The position numbers and the translations under genes are program-made. 64,000 nucleotides of DNA from Arthrobacter sp. CDRTa11 (GTDB taxonomy: Bacteria; Actinomycetota; Actinomycetes; Actinomycetales; Micrococcaceae). Below the pieces are notes generated by a model. It did no database searches and was not told where the DNA came from. It saw only the letters and a list, made by a program, of their open reading frames with translations. Each line of letters opens with the position of its first letter. Positions within the stretch are counted from its first letter, which is position 1. The DNA is taken from positions 1,984,001 to 2,048,000 of the forward strand of contig NZ_CP044532.1 of NCBI RefSeq assembly GCF_026427775.1, written 5' to 3'. Below, piece by piece: positions 28,522-36,697 of the stretch.

Positions 28522-29277
28522 TCACGGGGCCAGCAGCAGGCGCTGGCCATTCAGCTCGTCGGCAGGTTTTTTGAAAAGTTCGACGACGGCGCGGGCCAGG
28601 TCCCCGACGTCGGTGGCTCCGGGAAAATTCCGTTCCGGGTGCTGCTTCCGCATGTCGGCATCCACGAGCGCCTTGACCACCAGGACGACGGCGGCACAGC
28701 GGAGCGGACCGCCCGCAGATTCAGTTTCAGATTCTGTTGCCGATCCAGCGCTGGTGGTGCGGGCGAAGCCCTCCGCCATGGCCATGGTCCACGTTTCCGC
28801 AGCCGCCTTTGCCGCCACATAGCTGGCAGCGGCAGCAGTGGGTTTCCCCACTGAAGTAGAGGAAACCATCGCGAACCTGCCACAGCTCGAGGCGGCCAGG
28901 TCGTCATGGAAAACGCGGGAAACATTCCGGAGGGTGGTGATGGCTGCGCGCTCCAGGAACTCCCAGTCGGCATCGCTTTGGTCCGCGATGCCTTTCGCGC
29001 CGCGCCAGCCGCCCACCAGGTGGATGACCGCATCGATGCTGACGCCGGCGCTGGCAAGATAGTCCTGCAGCTCCTGCACCTCGGCCAGGCTGGCGAGGTC
29101 GCACACGAGTGGGGTAACGCCGTCGCCCGCCTTCGCCGCCGCTTCCTCGATGCGGGTCCGGTCTGAACCTACGGTGAAGACCCGGAAACCGGCTTGCAGG
29201 AGCGCCGCGGCCACGGCAACCCCCGACGCTCCGCTGCCCCCGGTGACCAGGACGTTAAGGGCTGTGCCCTCATTCAC
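28522..29277 (-). CDS. Short-chain dehydrogenase/reductase (SDR)
   Basis: A 251-residue classical SDR. The cofactor motif TGGSGASG is at about 12-19, with DLASLAEV after strand 3; catalytic Ser is in SSTSVGK and the Tyr-Lys pair in YVAAK (about 155-159). The C-terminal part has a low-complexity insert (TTSAGSATESETESAG) just before the substrate-binding region. Its start overlaps the DUF6421 stop by 4 bp and the aldolase-like gene follows 19 bp later. Substrate is unknown; the operon context suggests it acts on the same metabolite family as those two. Confidence 0.87.
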   Translation of the reverse strand: MNEGTALNVLVTGGSGASGVAVAAALLQAGFRVFTVGSDRTRIEEAAAKAGDGVTPLVCDLASLAEVQELQDYLASAGVSIDAVIHLVGGWRGAKGIADQSDADWEFLERAAITTLRNVSRVFHDDLAASSCGRFAMVSSTSVGKPTAAAASYVAAKAAAETWTMAMAEGFARTTSAGSATESETESAGGPLRCAAVVLVVKALVDADMRKQHPERNFPGATDVGDLARAVVELFKKPADELNGQRLLLAP

Positions 29278-30677
29278 TGCGCTGAACTGCCGGTGATGCT
29301 GGAACTGCCGGTGATACCTGACTTGCCCGTGATACCGGCTGTTGACTCGATGACAGGACGCATCTTCTTCTCCAATGCTTCGTAGAACATGGACAGCGGG
29401 AATTCGTCATCCAGCACCTGGTCCGTGAGGCCACGGGGAGGGCCGGTGAGGGGCAGAGCGTCAATGCCCCTGGCCCAGACCGAGGCAGGGTGGGGCGTAA
29501 CGGTGGCCGAAATCAGCTCATAGGCGGCAAGCCAGTGTGCCATTTTTGGCCGGTCGATGGAGCGCCAGTACAGGTCATCGATCTTGGCTCCCAGCGCGAT
29601 GACGGCGTCCGCCACCTGGTCCCAGTCGATGCTGAGCCTGCTGTCCGTCCAGTGCAGGACATGGTGCTGGTGCAGCCAGGCGAACAGCAACTGGCCGCCC
29701 AGGCCGTCGTAGTTGCGCACCCGGCTGCCGGTGATGGCAAAACGGAAAATCCTGTCGAAGATGATGGCGTACTGCACCAGTTTGGCGTGCCGGCGGGCTT
29801 CAGGCTGGGCGTCGTCGTCCTTTTCAACCCGGACAGACTCCCGGAAGGCCGTGAGATCGCAGCGGAGTTCCTCCAGTGAATACAGGAAAAACGGCATGCG
29901 CTGCTTGATCATGAACGGGTCAAAGGGCAGGTCCCCGCGCATGTGGGTGCGGTCATGGATGAGGTCCCACATCACAAAAGTGGCCTCCGTGAGTTCCTGG
30001 TCCTCCAGCAGCTCGGCAGCACCGGGCGGAAGTTCCAGCGACGTGATCTCCGCAGCCGCCCGCAGGACGTGGCGGAACCGCGCCGCTTCACGGTCCGCAA
30101 AGATGGCGCCCCACGTGAAAGCAGGGGTCTGGCGCACCGCAACAGTTTCCGGGAACAGGACGGCAGAGTTGGTGTTGTAGCCGGGGGTGAAGTCCAGGAA
30201 GCGGATGGGCACAAACAGCTGGTTGGAGTAGTCGCCGGCCTCCAGCCCCGCGACGAAATCAGGCCAGACCACTTCGATCAGCACGGCCTCCACGAGCCTG
30301 CTGCTGCTGCCGTTTTGGGTGTACATGGGAAACACCACAACGTGCTGCAGGCCGTCATGGCGCTGCTGCTGGGGCTGGAACGCCAGGAGCGAGGAAAGGA
30401 AATCCGGCACACCGAAGCCGGAGCCGGCCCATGCCTCGAAGTCATGGGCAGCGGCGGCCAGGTAGGCCTCGTCATGCGGGAAAAGCGGGGCAAACCTGGC
30501 CAGCGCCTCAACGATGGCCGCAACGTGCACAGCGGCAGCGGGGTGATCCTCGGGTGCAGGAACGGAGCCGTCCTGCACCTGGAGCTCCTGCAGGGCAATG
30601 GCAGCGGCCTTGAGTCGAAGCCAGTCAGGGTGCTCCGAAGAAATCCTGGTGGGGGCACTGATCACTGTCTCGGTCAC
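29274..30677 (-). CDS. DUF6421 family protein
   Basis: A 467-residue soluble protein matching what I recall as DUF6421 in actinobacteria. Notable stretches are HDEAYLAAAAHDFEAWAG, the FLDFTPGYNTNSAVLFPE block, the HDRTHMRGDLPFDPFMIKQ block with paired His/Asp that could bind metal, and FAWLHQHHVLHWTD. No known catalytic family is evident. The C terminus ends in three imperfect repeats of an ITG-containing hexapeptide encoded by 18-nt units at 29287-29340. It is the first gene of a tight operon with the SDR and aldolase-like genes. A CTAACCTAA half iron-box-like sequence is at 30740-30748 upstream. Confidence 0.7.
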   Translation of the reverse strand: MTETVISAPTRISSEHPDWLRLKAAAIALQELQVQDGSVPAPEDHPAAAVHVAAIVEALARFAPLFPHDEAYLAAAAHDFEAWAGSGFGVPDFLSSLLAFQPQQQRHDGLQHVVVFPMYTQNGSSSRLVEAVLIEVVWPDFVAGLEAGDYSNQLFVPIRFLDFTPGYNTNSAVLFPETVAVRQTPAFTWGAIFADREAARFRHVLRAAAEITSLELPPGAAELLEDQELTEATFVMWDLIHDRTHMRGDLPFDPFMIKQRMPFFLYSLEELRCDLTAFRESVRVEKDDDAQPEARRHAKLVQYAIIFDRIFRFAITGSRVRNYDGLGGQLLFAWLHQHHVLHWTDSRLSIDWDQVADAVIALGAKIDDLYWRSIDRPKMAHWLAAYELISATVTPHPASVWARGIDALPLTGPPRGLTDQVLDDEFPLSMFYEALEKKMRPVIESTAGITGKSGITGSSSITGSSAQ

Positions 30678-30827
30678 GGCAGGCTGCCTTTCTCTTTTGC
30701 TTGAACCTCTGAGGCGAGCGTAACAAGCAACCAGAGTTTCTAACCTAAGAATGCCTTGAGCATAAGAGACTCTCGGCCTCAGGGTGGCCCAGGGGCTATT
30801 CAGGTGCAGCCTTTCGACGCCTCGGAC

Positions 30828-31400
30828 TCAGCGTTCAGTGCCGGAGCTGTCCGCGCCCTGTTCGTCGCCGGCTTCTTCCCGGGGCACCAGCTTCAGGGAG
30901 ACCGAGTTGATGCAGTAGCGCTGGTCAGTGGGGGTTCCGTAGCCTTCGCCGTCAAACACATGGCCCAAGTGGGAATCGCAGTTGGCGCAGCGGACCTCCA
31001 CCCGTTCCATCCCGAGGGTGCGGTCGTGGATGTAACGGACCGTGCCCTCCGCCAGCGGTGCCCAGAAGGACGGCCAGCCGCAATGCGAGTCAAACTTTTC
31101 GTTGCTCGTGAACAGTTCGGTCCCACAGGCACGGCACTGATAGACGCCGGCCGTGTGGGTGTCCCAGTACTCACCGGTGTACGGACGCTCGGTCCCCGCC
31201 TCGCGGAGTACGTGGTACTCCTCAGGGGTCAGTTCCTGCCGCCACTGGGCATCCGACTTCTGCTGGCCCTTCGCAACGCCGTCATCGTTCACAGCGCCGT
31301 CAGCATTTTCCGTACTGTCCACTTTTTCCGTGCCATCAAACGTGCCAGGAATAGACCCGGTGGCCCTGTTGCCGAAGATGTTTTTTCCCAAGATGCTCAT
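30828..31400 (-). CDS. msrB: Peptide-methionine (R)-S-oxide reductase MsrB
   Basis: Reduces methionine-R-sulfoxide in proteins. 190 residues; the MsrB domain covers about 50-175. Zinc ligands are C89/C92 (CRAC) and C138/C141 (CANC), the catalytic Cys is C163 in RYCINSVSL, and C107 in SHCGWPSFW may act as resolving Cys. An Asp/Gly-rich N-terminal extension of about 48 residues and an acidic C-terminal tail go beyond the common ~140-residue length; no signal peptide is seen. It lies 14 bp after the unknown gene at 31415-31906, so the two are probably co-transcribed. Confidence 0.94.
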   Translation of the reverse strand: MSILGKNIFGNRATGSIPGTFDGTEKVDSTENADGAVNDDGVAKGQQKSDAQWRQELTPEEYHVLREAGTERPYTGEYWDTHTAGVYQCRACGTELFTSNEKFDSHCGWPSFWAPLAEGTVRYIHDRTLGMERVEVRCANCDSHLGHVFDGEGYGTPTDQRYCINSVSLKLVPREEAGDEQGADSSGTER

Positions 31401-31414
31401 AGTTTGATCAACGC

Positions 31415-31906
31415 CTAGGAGTCGCCGATAAATCCCGAACCGGCGTACAGATGCAGGACGGGCAGGCCAAGCTTGTCCTGCGCCTTGTTGGCCCAGTCCG
31501 TATGGAACGTATCGGCCACCGCATGCGGGCGGGTGATCACCACGGCCTGGGCAGCACCAAGCTCCTTGACCTTTGCCACCAGGCTGTCGACAGCGCCACC
31601 TTCCACCACCTCGCCGGTGACTCCGCCGCCCAGCCCCTGCAGGGCTCCAAGCGACACTGTCAGCGTCTCCGCCGCCTCCGCCCGTTCAGCGGCGGGATCA
31701 GGGCCATGGGAGGTCAGCTCGCGGAAGGCCTTCGCGACCTCCAGCATGGATAGATTCTCCAGGAAATCCACCAGCAGATGGCGCTCGGTATTCGCCGGGA
31801 CCAGCAACACAAGTTGCGTGTCTGCGCCGTCCACCAGCCGTTCAATGTTCAGGCGGTCGTCCGCGCCCAGGGGTTCTTCGGTCAGGATGACGATTGGCTC
31901 GCTCAT
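31415..31906 (-). CDS. Uncharacterised protein with universal-stress-like ends
   Basis: A 163-residue soluble protein I cannot assign. The N-terminal half reads as strand-helix with LVLLVPANTERHLLVDFL, and the C-terminal half ends AQAVVITRPHAVADTF followed by a helix and the strand GLPVLHLYAG. This is reminiscent of the alpha/beta order of universal stress proteins, but the ATP loop is missing. It sits directly upstream of msrB (14 bp), hinting at an oxidative-stress link. It is divergent from the alpha/beta hydrolase over 144 bp. Confidence 0.75.
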   Translation of the reverse strand: MSEPIVILTEEPLGADDRLNIERLVDGADTQLVLLVPANTERHLLVDFLENLSMLEVAKAFRELTSHGPDPAAERAEAAETLTVSLGALQGLGGGVTGEVVEGGAVDSLVAKVKELGAAQAVVITRPHAVADTFHTDWANKAQDKLGLPVLHLYAGSGFIGDS

Positions 31907-32050
31907 GGCATCAGCCTAGTCCTGTGCCCCTGTGCCTGCATCCATTTGGGGTGGTGGCGCCCCGGTGTTCCGCCAGAATTCCAACAGCATTCCGGCGTGG
32001 CACGGGCGCCGGAATATGGCCAACCGGGAGGCTGCAGTAAGAATAGTTCC

Positions 32051-33337
32051 ATGGCACCTTCTTCCCGCACCAGCACTTTGCCGGCCAAACCGACGCCTCC
32101 GACCGACGCCGGGATGTCCCTGCGGGCCAAGTGGACGCTCGCTGGCGTCATCGGCGGGGGAGCAGTGGCCGGCCTGCTGGCGACAGGCTCCTCCGCGCTG
32201 GCTTTATATTTCGCCCGGCGCGTCATCACCCCCGCCCGGCAGCGGATTGCAAACCAGGAAGTGTTGGCCGTGATCCGCGAAGGCCAGGGCCAGCAAATCA
32301 TCGTGGCTGCCAACGAGGACACCACAGTGGAAGGCGCCTACGGCCTGTTTTTCGACGGCGGCAAGGGCCATGCACGGATCGGCCGGATCGTCTCCTACTC
32401 GCCGGCGGAACGCACGGTGCTTCGGGAGGTGGAGGCTGTCTACTCCGGCGACATCAACACCGCCCACCGCGGATGGTGGAGCGGCGCGGTGTACCCCGAC
32501 CCCGCCGCCGTCGGACTGCCCGCGGAGGACGTGCTGATCGAGGTGGAGGGCGGCCAGGCGCCTGCCTGGCTGGTGAGGGCGGCCGGGAAAAGCCGCACCT
32601 GGGCGATCATGGTGCACGGCCGGGGTGCGACCCGGCAGGAGGCACTGAGGGCTGTTGGCCCCGCCCTGGAACTCGGGCTGACCAGCCTGGTGGTCTCCTA
32701 CCGTAATGACGGCCTGGCGCCGTCCGCGGACGACGGCCGCTACGGCCTGGGGTCTACGGAATGGCGGGACGTCGAAGCCGGCATCGAATACGCCTTGGCC
32801 AACGGCGCGGAAGAAATTGTCCTCTTCGGCTGGTCCATGGGCGGTGCGATCTGCCTGCAGACGGCAGACCTGTCCCGCTTCCGGCACCTGATCCGCGCCC
32901 TGGTGCTGGACGCGCCGGTGATCGACTGGGTCAACGTACTGGCCCACCATGCGGCGATGAACAGAATCCCCTCCCTGGTGGGGCGCTACGGGCAGCTGAT
33001 GCTGGGCCACCCGCTGGGCCGAAGGCTGACAGGACTGGCCGCACCGGTGGACCTGAAGGCCATGGACTGGGTCTCGCGTGCCGTGGAACTCCGGACACCC
33101 ACCCTGATTTTGCACAGTGTCGACGACGAATACGTGCCCTACGGCCCTTCTGCCATGCTCGCGGAGCGGAACCCGGAAATGGTGACCTTTGAAACCTTTA
33201 ACCGCGCCAGGCACACCAAGGAGTGGAATGTCGATCCCGAACGATGGGAGCGCTTGGTCAAGGCGTGGCTGCGGCAGCAGCTCGCGCCCCGGGCCAACCA
33301 CCCGGGTCAGCCTGCCCAGGAGACCACCGAATCCTGA
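32051..33337 (+). CDS. Membrane-anchored alpha/beta hydrolase
   Basis: A 428-residue protein with one N-terminal membrane helix (about 28-53, WTLAGVIGGGAVAGLLATG) and a large hydrolase domain, probably held on the membrane surface. The nucleophile elbow is GWSMGG (Ser near 261), the acid Asp is in LHSVDDEYVPYG and the His is in RARHTKEW. The MVHGRGATRQEAL block provides the oxyanion region (HG motif). The start is ATG 32051; an upstream frame to 31778 exists only as a shadow of the divergent gene. Substrate is unknown (esterase or peptidase-like). No operon partner. Confidence 0.85.
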   Translation: MAPSSRTSTLPAKPTPPTDAGMSLRAKWTLAGVIGGGAVAGLLATGSSALALYFARRVITPARQRIANQEVLAVIREGQGQQIIVAANEDTTVEGAYGLFFDGGKGHARIGRIVSYSPAERTVLREVEAVYSGDINTAHRGWWSGAVYPDPAAVGLPAEDVLIEVEGGQAPAWLVRAAGKSRTWAIMVHGRGATRQEALRAVGPALELGLTSLVVSYRNDGLAPSADDGRYGLGSTEWRDVEAGIEYALANGAEEIVLFGWSMGGAICLQTADLSRFRHLIRALVLDAPVIDWVNVLAHHAAMNRIPSLVGRYGQLMLGHPLGRRLTGLAAPVDLKAMDWVSRAVELRTPTLILHSVDDEYVPYGPSAMLAERNPEMVTFETFNRARHTKEWNVDPERWERLVKAWLRQQLAPRANHPGQPAQETTES

Positions 33338-33359
33338 AGCGTGAGGGCGATGGGCAGCG

Positions 33360-33902
33360 CTAGCTTTTGGACGTGCCGATGGGGGCCGTAACGGCGGCGG
33401 TCAGCCGGATAAGATCCGCGGGGGCCAGTTCGATGTCGAGGCCGCGTTTTCCCCCTGACACCAGCATGGTCTCCAGGGCGAGGGCGCTGCCGTCAATAAC
33501 CGTGGGGGAGGATTGGCGCTGGCCCAGTGGTGAGATGCCGCCCAGAACGTAGCCGGTGCGCCTTTCGGCAGCTGCGGGATCCGCCATGGTGGCCTTTTTG
33601 GCGCCTATCGCGGCGGCGAAGGCTTTCAGGTCGAGATTTCCGCTGACCGGCACCACTCCCACGGCCAGCCGCCCCTCCACTTCCACCATCAGGGTCTTGA
33701 AGACCCTCTCCGGTTCAATGCCCAGGGCGACGGCTGCCTCGGTCCCGTAGCTGGCCGTAGCGGGATCATGGCTGTAGGGATGCAGCACAAAAGGAACGCC
33801 GGCCGCTGCCAGTGCAGCGGTGGCCGGCGTTCCCTGGGAAGTGCTCTTCCGTCCCAAACCGTAAATTGCGGGTTTAGGCGTGAAGCCGGGTGGAGGCGGC
33901 AA
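33360..33902 (-). CDS. ybaK: Cys-tRNA(Pro) deacylase YbaK/EbsC
   Basis: Trans-editing enzyme that hydrolyses Cys-tRNA(Pro). The YbaK domain is clear: TPATAALAAAGVPF, the Lys-containing VFKTLMVEVEGRLAVGVVPV, and GGISPLGQRQSSPTVID. Two TTG starts are possible. 33902 (180 residues) overlaps sufE by 29 bp, and 33857 (165 residues) gives a protein beginning GRKSTSQGTPATA like other family members. Neither has a good ribosome-binding site, so translation may be coupled to sufE. It is convergent with the hydrolase gene (22-bp gap). Confidence 0.9.
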   Translation of the reverse strand: MPPPPGFTPKPAIYGLGRKSTSQGTPATAALAAAGVPFVLHPYSHDPATASYGTEAAVALGIEPERVFKTLMVEVEGRLAVGVVPVSGNLDLKAFAAAIGAKKATMADPAAAERRTGYVLGGISPLGQRQSSPTVIDGSALALETMLVSGGKRGLDIELAPADLIRLTAAVTAPIGTSKS

Positions 33903-34338
33903 CTTTGCGCTTGATGCGGCCCAGCATGGCTGTCATGCCACGCATCCGCAGCGGCGTGATGGCACGAGTGAGGCCCAGCAGTTCCGGCATGTCGTCCGGG
34001 ACCGCCAGGATCTCGGCCGCAGTGAGACCGTCAAGTCCTTCGTGCAGTACGCCTGCGAAGCCGCGCGTGGTGGGCGCTTCCGGCGGTGCTTTGAAGTAGA
34101 GCCGGACAGCGTCCTCGGAGCCGTCGTCGTTCTTCTGCGACTCGATGGTGAGGAACAGCGGAGACTGGCATTCCACCACCTGCTCCAGGAGTTCAGGATG
34201 GTTCTTCAACCTGTCCGGAAGCTCAGGCAGCCCGCGGGAGAACTCAAGCAGCAACTGCAGCCGGTCCGGTTCGGTCAGGGCCTGGAAGTCGTCAACGATT
34301 TCCGCCAGTGCGGCGGGCAGGGCATGTGTGTTCATCAC
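33874..34338 (-). CDS. sufE: SufE family cysteine-desulfuration protein
   Basis: A 154-residue SufE-fold protein, a sulfur acceptor that stimulates cysteine desulfurase. The sulfur-accepting Cys lies in EQVVECQSPLFL (about residue 58), and the FAGVLHEGLDGLTAAEILAV stretch is typical of the C-terminal half. It follows the sulfurtransferase gene by 51 bp on the same strand; the same pairing (sseA with a SufE-like gene) is seen in mycobacteria. It may serve sulfur relay between these proteins, possibly for molybdopterin or thiolation chemistry instead of Fe-S assembly alone. Confidence 0.9.
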   Translation of the reverse strand: MMNTHALPAALAEIVDDFQALTEPDRLQLLLEFSRGLPELPDRLKNHPELLEQVVECQSPLFLTIESQKNDDGSEDAVRLYFKAPPEAPTTRGFAGVLHEGLDGLTAAEILAVPDDMPELLGLTRAITPLRMRGMTAMLGRIKRKVAASTRLHA

Positions 34339-34389
34339 GTCCAGCTTACGCAGTTTTCAGGCGGGCGTCCGCGCACAAACCGGGCCGCC

Positions 34390-35307
34390 TCAGTTGGCCG
34401 CGGGCACGGTGCCGCGCTCTGCGCCCTTGACGATCGGGACACGGACGGCGTTGCCCCACTCGGTCCAGGAACCGTCATAGTTGCGGACAGTGTCGAAGCC
34501 CAGCAGGTACTTGAGGGCAAACCACGTGTGGCTGGAGCGCTCACCGATGCGGCAGTAGGCCACCACGTCGTCGCCCTCGCTGAGGCCTGCCTCGCCCAGG
34601 TACAGGGCTTCCAGTTCTTCGCGGCTGCGGTAGGTTCCGTCCGCTGCGGCTGCGCGTGCCCACGGAATGGACGCCGCCGTCGGGATGTGGCCGCCGCGGA
34701 GGGCGCCTTCCTCGGGGTAGGCGGGCATGTGGGTGCGCTGTCCGGTGTATTCCTCAGGGGAGCGTACGTCGATGAGGGGGTTGCCGAAGTGGGCCAGGAC
34801 GTCTTCCTTGAACGCGCGGATGGGGGCGTCATTGCGCTCCACTACCGGGTAGTCGCCGGCGGCCGGCGTGGAGGTGTCAGTGGTCAGTTCCCGGCCTTCG
34901 GCGATCCACTTGTCCCGGCCGCCGTCCAGCAGCCGGACGTCCTCGTGGCCAAAGAGGGTGAAGACCCACAGGGCATAGGCAGCCCACCAGTTGGACTTGT
35001 CGCCATAGACCACCACGGTGCTGTCGCGGGAGATGCCCTTGGCCGCCACGAGGGCCGCGAACGCCTTTCCATCCACGTAGTCCCGGGTCACTTCATCGTT
35101 CAGGTCGGTGTGCCAGTCGATCTTGACGGCCCCGGGGATGTGCCCGGTCTCATAAAGGAGGACGTCTTCATCCGACTCCACCACCACAAGCTTTCCGTCG
35201 GCAACGGCGCCGCTTTCAAGGGCGGCGGCAAGCCATTCGGTGGAAACCAGCCGCTCGGGGCGGGCATACGCGGCGAACTTCTCGTTCTGTTCAACGGGGT
35301 AGGACAT
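34390..35307 (-). CDS. sseA: Thiosulfate / 3-mercaptopyruvate sulfurtransferase
   Basis: A 305-residue two-domain rhodanese. The N-terminal, inactive rhodanese domain is at about 20-150 and the C-terminal active domain has the persulfide Cys in [11 protein letters not shown] (about 250). The CRIGERS loop is typical of thiosulfate-preferring enzymes, whereas mercaptopyruvate enzymes usually carry CGSGVTA. It is the first gene of the sseA-sufE-ybaK minus-strand group. ATG 35307; AGGCCATCACC lies just upstream with a weak ribosome-binding site. Cytosolic, no signal peptide. Confidence 0.92.
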   Translation of the reverse strand: MSYPVEQNEKFAAYARPERLVSTEWLAAALESGAVADGKLVVVESDEDVLLYETGHIPGAVKIDWHTDLNDEVTRDYVDGKAFAALVAAKGISRDSTVVVYGDKSNWWAAYALWVFTLFGHEDVRLLDGGRDKWIAEGRELTTDTSTPAAGDYPVVERNDAPIRAFKEDVLAHFGNPLIDVRSPEEYTGQRTHMPAYPEEGALRGGHIPTAASIPWARAAAADGTYRSREELEALYLGEAGLSEGDDVVAYCRIGERSSHTWFALKYLLGFDTVRNYDGSWTEWGNAVRVPIVKGAERGTVPAAN

Positions 35308-35524
35308 GGTGATGGCCTTTCACTGAAACCTACGGCGGACCTGCAGTAGGACGTTGGTAACCTGTTCCAACACTAGCCACGGCCGGGAGTGATTTCCGCT
35401 TTGCGTTAACAGAGGGAAATATGGCCTTCGTCACGCCCTGCCGTCCATGCCTGCCAAGGCGGGGGAGCCCTGCCGTATTGCCGGTATTCTTTCTGGGGAC
35501 ACGTCACCAGCAGAACGGACCACC

Positions 35525-36562
35525 TTGGTACAGATTGAACAGCTTGCCGCCCGGACTCCCAAAGTTTCGGTGGATGAGCTCCTCAAGGGCTTCTTTCCCT
35601 CGCCGAGGTTTGGCCAGGTCTCTTTTGCCAGCTACCGGCCGGATCCGAAGCAGCCCAGCCAGGCTTCAGCGGTCAGGGCACTGGAAGGATTTGCCGGCGG
35701 CGTCGGTGCCGGCGACGGCGCGGGCCTCTTCAAGAGGCTCTTTGCCAAGAAGGACGTGTCCCGGGCGGGTATCTATCTGGACGGTGGATTCGGCGTCGGG
35801 AAAACCCACCTGCTCGCCTCGATGTGGCACGCTGTCCCCGGCCCGAAAGCCTTCGGCACCTTTGTGGAGTACACCAACCTGGTGGGGGCCCTGTCCTTCC
35901 GCAAGACCGTCGAGGCCCTGAGCCACTACAAGCTGGTGTGCATCGATGAATTCGAGCTGGACGATCCAGGCGATACGGTGCTGATGTCCAGGCTGATGCG
36001 GGAACTTGCCGACGCCGGTGTCAAGCTCGCCGCAACGTCCAACACGCTCCCCGGCTCTCTGGGCGACGGCCGGTTTGCCGCTGTGGACTTCCAGCGTGAA
36101 ATCCAGGTGCTGGCAGACCAGTTCGACGTCATCCGGATCGACGGCGAGGACTTCCGCCATCGCGGCCTGCCCGCCGCTCCGGCTCCGCTGAAGAACAGCC
36201 AGCTGACAGCGCACATGAAAGCCGAATTCGACGGCAAGACAGTGGCGCAGGACGAATTCAGCATCTTGATCAGCCACCTGGCCGGCGTGCACCCCAGCCG
36301 CTACCGGAAGCTGATTGATGGTATCGACGGCGTGGTGTGGCGCAACGTTGAGACCATTACCGAACAGGCTGTGGCGCTGCGTTTTGTGGTCCTCGCGGAC
36401 CGCCTGTACGACAAGGACGTTCCCATCCTGGCGAGCGGTGTTCCCTTCGACCAGCTGTTCACCGACGAGATGATGCACGGCGGGTACAGCAAAAAGTACT
36501 ACCGCGCGGTTTCGCGGCTGACTGCGCTTGCCCGGGAGGGCCAAAACCACGAGCCGTCGTAG
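35525..36562 (+). CDS. zapE: Cell division protein ZapE (AFG1-like ATPase)
   Basis: A P-loop AAA-type ATPase of the AFG1/ZapE family; in E. coli ZapE destabilises the Z-ring under low oxygen. 345 residues from TTG 35525, where the protein begins VQIEQLAARTP; a longer frame from ATG 35447 adds 26 residues of poor quality and also lacks a ribosome-binding site. Walker A is GGFGVGKTHLLAS (about 88-100), Walker B is LVCIDEFELDDPGD, and a sensor block follows (TSNTLPGSLGDGRF). It is single, divergent from sseA and convergent with benE. Confidence 0.88.
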   Translation: MVQIEQLAARTPKVSVDELLKGFFPSPRFGQVSFASYRPDPKQPSQASAVRALEGFAGGVGAGDGAGLFKRLFAKKDVSRAGIYLDGGFGVGKTHLLASMWHAVPGPKAFGTFVEYTNLVGALSFRKTVEALSHYKLVCIDEFELDDPGDTVLMSRLMRELADAGVKLAATSNTLPGSLGDGRFAAVDFQREIQVLADQFDVIRIDGEDFRHRGLPAAPAPLKNSQLTAHMKAEFDGKTVAQDEFSILISHLAGVHPSRYRKLIDGIDGVVWRNVETITEQAVALRFVVLADRLYDKDVPILASGVPFDQLFTDEMMHGGYSKKYYRAVSRLTALAREGQNHEPS

Positions 36563-36610
36563 GGTTCTGTGCCAGCGGTGCTTCCGGGCGTGGTTCCAGC
36601 TGGGCCAAAC

Positions 36611-36680
36611 TGGGGCACTTCGACACGAACACGCCGCCGTCTTAGCCTGTTTCCCGGGTTTCGTGGTCCAAAGTGCCCCA
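36611..36680. repeat. Imperfect inverted repeat, family B, between convergent zapE and benE
   Basis: TGGGGCACTT at 36611-36620 and CACGAA at 36624-36629 face TTCGTG at 36660-36665 and AAGTGCCCCA at 36671-36680, around a 30-nt loop. The loop arm GCCGCCGTC (36633-36641) can also pair with GACGGCGG (36682-36689), giving a competing fold. It lies tail-to-tail between genes like the family A repeats but has an unrelated sequence. It may act as a bidirectional terminator. Confidence 0.65.
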
Positions 36681-36697
36681 CGACGGCGGGACCTCCT

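Noticed and set aside
30740..30748. DtxR/IdeR site upstream of the DUF6421 operon
   Set aside because: Only one half-site (CTAACCTAA) matches; the other half agrees at about one position of nine, so I do not list it as a site.
31778..32050. N-terminal extension of the alpha/beta hydrolase by 91 codons
   Set aside because: It overlaps the divergent gene at 31415-31906 and has no start signal; the membrane helix near the ATG at 32051 gives a natural N terminus.
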